DNA of 24,290 nt from LMDS01 sp039930465 (GTDB lineage Bacteria > Pseudomonadota > Gammaproteobacteria > Burkholderiales > Burkholderiaceae_C): assembly GCA_039930465.1 (NCBI GenBank), contig JBDTTU010000065.1:1-24290 (forward strand). The letters are read 5' to 3'. A program made the position numbers and the translations under genes. Positions 21,588 to 24,290 of the stretch are shown in pieces; within the stretch, counting starts at the first letter, position 1; each line of letters begins with the position of its first letter. Below the pieces are notes generated by a model. That model saw only the letters and a list, made by a program, of their open reading frames with translations. It did no database searches and was not told the DNA's origin.

Positions 21588-23363
21588 TCAATGGGGTTTG
21601 ACCGACCCGGGCACGATGCGTGCCGTCTTGTACTGCGCCATCAGCGCCTGCACCAGCGGGTCGTCGTGGATGATCTGTTCGGCTTGCGCCTGGCGGCGCG
21701 CACGTTCTGCGGCGTCGCGTCTGGCGGGCGAGTCTTCGGCCACGCCACCTTCGAACTCGATGCGTACCGGGCGCGCGAGCGCCAGCGCCAATGCGGCCTG
21801 CAGCTTGTCGGCATGCACCGGCGCACGCAGCATCTCACGCTCGACGCGCAAGCGGCACAGCACGCCCGCGGCACTGTCGTCGAACGCCAGACACTGCGCC
21901 TGCATGGCCAGTTCGCGCACCAGCGCACTGACCGTGCCGGCATCGATCATCTGGCGCACCAGCGCGGCCCAGCGTTCGCCCAGCGCGCTGGGCACGAAGC
22001 TGACTGGCGCAACAGCCAGCGCTGCCACCGGCGCCGCGGCATGCGCCGCGGCGTCGGCTTCCCGCACCATCGGCGCAGCGGCTGGCGGCCGGGGTTCGTC
22101 GTCATAGGGTGCATCGAGCCACGGCGGGGGCTCGCTTGCAGCCACGCGTGTACGCGCCACCGGTGCGGTGGCCACCACCGCGGGCTGCGCCGCGGCGGCC
22201 TGCGCCGCGCGTGGCGCGGGCACCGGCGCCGGCGTGACGCGCGGCTTTGGCGACGCGCCTTCGGCCTGCGGCCTGAACGCGAGCAAACGCAGCAACACCA
22301 TCACGAGCCCGCTGTATTCGTCGGGCGCCAATGCCAGTTCGGCACGGCCGTGCAAGACGATGCTGTAGACCACCTGAGTTTCGTCGGGCGCGAACAGGGC
22401 CGCGAGGCGCAGCGCGGTCGGCGCGTCGGGGTCGCCGGCCTCAAGCGCGTCGGGCACGGCTTGCAGCACAGCCATCTGCTGCAGCAGCGCCGCGAGTTCT
22501 TCGAGCGTGCCGCTGGCCGACAAACCGAGCGCGCGCAGCGCATCGGCCGCCGCCACCAGGGCCGCGCCGTCACCTGCGGCCAGCGCTTCGACGATGCGCA
22601 CCACGTGGCCACGGTCGACCGCGCCGAGCATCAAACGCACGCCAGCTTCTTCCACGGCACCGGCGCCGAACGCGATCGCCTGGTCGGTCAGCGACAGGCC
22701 ATCACGCATCGAACCGCGGGCTGCGCGCGCGAGCAGGCGCAGTGCACCCGGCTCGGCTGCGATGTTCTCTTGCGCCAGCACCGCGGCCAGATGCTCCTGC
22801 ACCGTTTGCGGCGCCATCGGGCGCAGGTTGAACTGCAGGCAGCGCGACAGCACGGTCGGCGGCACCTTCTGCGGGTCGGTCGTGGCGAGCACAAACTTGA
22901 GGTAGTCGGGCGGCTCTTCGAGCGTCTTGAGCATCGCGTTGAACGCGGTGGTCGAGAGCATGTGCACTTCGTCGATCATGTAGACCTTGAAGCGCCCGAG
23001 CACCGGTTTGTACACGGCCTGGTCGAGCAGTTGCGAGATCTCTTCGACACCCCGGTTCGACGCAGCGTCGAGTTCCACGTAGTCGATGAAACGGCCGCCG
23101 TCGATGTCGCGGCAGGCCTCGCAAGCGCCGCACGGGTGCGCGGTGATGCCGCCCTGCCCGTCGGCGCCGGTGCAGTTGAGCGACTTGGCGAGAATTCGCG
23201 AGATCGTCGTCTTGCCCACGCCGCGGGTCCCAGTGAACAGATAAGCGTGGTGCAGGCGCTGCTGCGTGAGTGCGTTGACCAGTGCCTGGACCACGTGCTC
23301 CTGCCCCACCAGCGCTTCGAAATTGGGTGGCCGGTACTTGCGGGCCAGGACGACGTAAGACAT
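21588..23363 (-). CDS. dnaX: DNA polymerase III subunit gamma/tau
   Basis: This 591-residue protein is the clamp-loader ATPase and replisome organiser. The N-terminal AAA+ domain has Walker A GTRGVGKT (45-52), a zinc module (C64, C78, C81, C84), DEVH Walker B (131-134), sensor FVLATTDPQKVP and the SRC arginine-finger motif. An Ala/Pro-rich linker (about 375-470) joins domain III to the C-terminal tau part. No run of six or more A bases is present on the coding strand, so the E. coli-type frameshift making short gamma is not evident. ATG 23363 lies only six bases after a TAGAAT box. Confidence 0.97.
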   Translation of the reverse strand: MSYVVLARKYRPPNFEALVGQEHVVQALVNALTQQRLHHAYLFTGTRGVGKTTISRILAKSLNCTGADGQGGITAHPCGACEACRDIDGGRFIDYVELDAASNRGVEEISQLLDQAVYKPVLGRFKVYMIDEVHMLSTTAFNAMLKTLEEPPDYLKFVLATTDPQKVPPTVLSRCLQFNLRPMAPQTVQEHLAAVLAQENIAAEPGALRLLARAARGSMRDGLSLTDQAIAFGAGAVEEAGVRLMLGAVDRGHVVRIVEALAAGDGAALVAAADALRALGLSASGTLEELAALLQQMAVLQAVPDALEAGDPDAPTALRLAALFAPDETQVVYSIVLHGRAELALAPDEYSGLVMVLLRLLAFRPQAEGASPKPRVTPAPVPAPRAAQAAAAQPAVVATAPVARTRVAASEPPPWLDAPYDDEPRPPAAAPMVREADAAAHAAAPVAALAVAPVSFVPSALGERWAALVRQMIDAGTVSALVRELAMQAQCLAFDDSAAGVLCRLRVEREMLRAPVHADKLQAALALALARPVRIEFEGGVAEDSPARRDAAERARRQAQAEQIIHDDPLVQALMAQYKTARIVPGSVKPH

Positions 23364-23369
23364 GGCTTC

Positions 23370-23375
23370 ATTCTA
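23370..23375 (-). promoter_or_regulatory. Possible -10 box (TAGAAT) of the dnaX-ybaB-recR operon
   Basis: On the minus strand TAGAAT (23375-23370) ends six bases before the dnaX ATG, so the start point would fall at or near the start codon. No good -35 hexamer is visible at the expected distance, which weakens the call. Confidence 0.35.
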
Positions 23376-23377
23376 CG

Positions 23378-23400
23378 GGGGCGACCGCTCGCGTCGCCCC
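23378..23400. repeat. 8-bp inverted repeat between dnaX and the AIR synthase-related gene
   Basis: GGGGCGAC (23378-23385) and GTCGCCCC (23393-23400) are perfect inverted copies around a 7-base spacer in the 107-base divergent intergenic region. It could be a regulator site upstream of dnaX or a chance GC palindrome; position is the only evidence for function. Confidence 0.35.
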
Positions 23401-23470
23401 GGCGACCGTGCGGCCACGGCTGTGCCGCCGGTACCGGATAATTCCGCATCCCAAAGCCCTGCCGCACCCG

Positions 23471-24290
23471 ATGAACCCCACCGCCGCACCCATTGCGCAC
23501 AGCGCCACCCTCAGCTACGAGCAGGCCGGTGTCAACTACGACCTGATCGACCCGCTCAAGGTCACGGCGCAGCGCGCCGCCGCGGCCACCGCGGGGCACC
23601 TGGCGGCCCACGGCTTCCGCGAAGTAGCAGCCTCGCGCGGCGAGTCGGCGTACGTGGTCGACGTTGGCCCGTTCTACATCGCCAGCATCGTCGAGTGTCT
23701 GGGCTCGAAGGCACTCGTTGCCGACGAGATGCACCTGCTCACCGGCAAGAGTTATTACGACAGCATCGCGCAAGACACGATCGCGATGGCGATCAATGAC
23801 CTGATCACCGTGGGCGCCACGCCCCTCGTGGTGCAGGCCTACTGGGCCGCCGGCGGCTCCGACTGGTTCGCCGACGCGCAGCGCGCTCAAGCCCTCGTTG
23901 ACGGTTGGAAGCGCGCTTGCGACGCCTGCAGCGTGGCCTGGGGCGGCGGCGAAACCCCGGCGCTCGCCGGCATCGTGGCCGAAGGCCGCATCGACCTCGC
24001 GGCCTCTTGCACCGGCCTGATCAACCCGAAAGAACGCCTGTCGGTCGGCGACAAGCTTGGCCCCGGCGACGCGATCGTGCTGCTGGCGTCGAGTGGCATC
24101 CACGCCAACGGCCTGAGCCTGGCGCGCAAGCTGGTCGAACGCTTGCCGCAGGGTTACCTGACGCCGGTACTGCCAGGCTTGTCATACGGCGAAGCGCTGC
24201 TCGCGCCGACCGTGCTGTATTCCCCCGTCACCGAGGCGCTCTACAAGGCCGGCATCACGCCGCACTACTGCGCCAACATCACCGGCCACG
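23471..24290 (+). CDS. AIR synthase (PurM)-related protein, C-terminus beyond the window
   Basis: The first 273 residues of a PurM-superfamily protein are visible. NYDLIDPLKVTAQRAAAAT replaces the usual PurM start, then AINDLITVGATPLVVQAYW, a glycine-rich WGGGETPALAGIV (compare GGETAEMPG of PurM), SSGIHANGLSLARKL (compare SGPHSNGYSL) and the start of an ITGH segment near the edge. These are ATP-binding and active-site elements of AIR synthase, which closes the imidazole ring in purine synthesis. The deviations in each motif suggest a paralogue rather than the primary purM, and the substrate may differ. ATG 23471 is used; a GATAAT at 23437-23442 could be its -10 box, though no clear -35 is visible. 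It is divergent from dnaX. Confidence 0.8.
   Translation, partial: MNPTAAPIAHSATLSYEQAGVNYDLIDPLKVTAQRAAAATAGHLAAHGFREVAASRGESAYVVDVGPFYIASIVECLGSKALVADEMHLLTGKSYYDSIAQDTIAMAINDLITVGATPLVVQAYWAAGGSDWFADAQRAQALVDGWKRACDACSVAWGGGETPALAGIVAEGRIDLAASCTGLINPKERLSVGDKLGPGDAIVLLASSGIHANGLSLARKLVERLPQGYLTPVLPGLSYGEALLAPTVLYSPVTEALYKAGITPHYCANITGH

Noticed and set aside
21588..23363. Programmed frameshift site in dnaX for a short gamma product
   Set aside because: No run of six or more A bases occurs on the coding strand, so an E. coli-type slippery site is not supported.
21180..23441. A 753-codon open frame on the plus strand opposite dnaX, ybaB and recR
   Set aside because: Its translation is rich in Arg, His and Gly, matches no family, and spans three clear genes on the other strand. 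It is a product of GC-rich codon bias.
1..24290. CRISPR arrays, tRNA or rRNA genes, transposases, phage genes
   Set aside because: I saw no regular repeat-spacer pattern, no cloverleaf-like sequence and no mobile-element protein in any reading frame.

Overview
The window is GC-rich, densely packed bacterial chromosome. Gene content and protein style suggest a betaproteobacterium of the order Burkholderiales; this is inferred from the dnaX-ybaB-recR block, the mltD/gloB/yafS-like/rnhA block and the general look of the catabolic genes, not from a marker gene. No tRNA, rRNA, CRISPR array or insertion sequence is visible.

Positions 1-13276 hold a catabolic gene cluster. A thiamine-diphosphate enzyme (cut by the window edge) reads leftward. 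Rightward come an NMT1/THI5-like ABC substrate-binding protein; then a long, tightly coupled operon: shikimate dehydrogenase-like enzyme, 2-keto-4-pentenoate hydratase-like enzyme, fused-subunit CoA-transferase, TetR regulator, old-yellow-enzyme-type oxidoreductase, 3-hydroxyisobutyrate dehydrogenase-like enzyme, enoyl-CoA hydratase, a truncated ferredoxin-NADP reductase fragment, ABC permease, ABC ATPase, enolase-superfamily enzyme, DUF993 aldolase-like protein and a decayed sugar-phosphate isomerase/epimerase remnant. Both rightward units start at similar sigma70-like promoters (TTGAC(A/G), 18-base spacer, (T/G)AT(A/C)AT), each followed at the presumed start point by the same element (20 of 22 bases identical), probably the operator of the TetR protein. 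The pattern is uptake of a small organic, probably carboxylated, compound, CoA activation, reduction of a double bond, hydration and dehydrogenation. The substrate cannot be named from the sequence.

Positions 13284-15464 hold a divergent MFS exporter / AraC regulator pair. Positions 15588-16892 encode an unrecognised protein with a possible Roadblock/LC7-like C-terminus. Positions 16923-20595 are housekeeping: rnhA and a yafS-like methyltransferase leftward, gloB and mltD rightward, with the two divergent start codons overlapping in one CATG. Positions 20605-23363 are the leftward dnaX-ybaB-recR replication/repair block. From 23471 an AIR synthase (PurM)-related gene runs off the right edge.

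The strongest points for a second look are the duplicated operator/promoter architecture, the uncharacterised pathway with a shikimate dehydrogenase homologue whose substrate-binding serines are both valine, and two gene remnants (fpr-like and isomerase-like) showing that the cluster has been rearranged.
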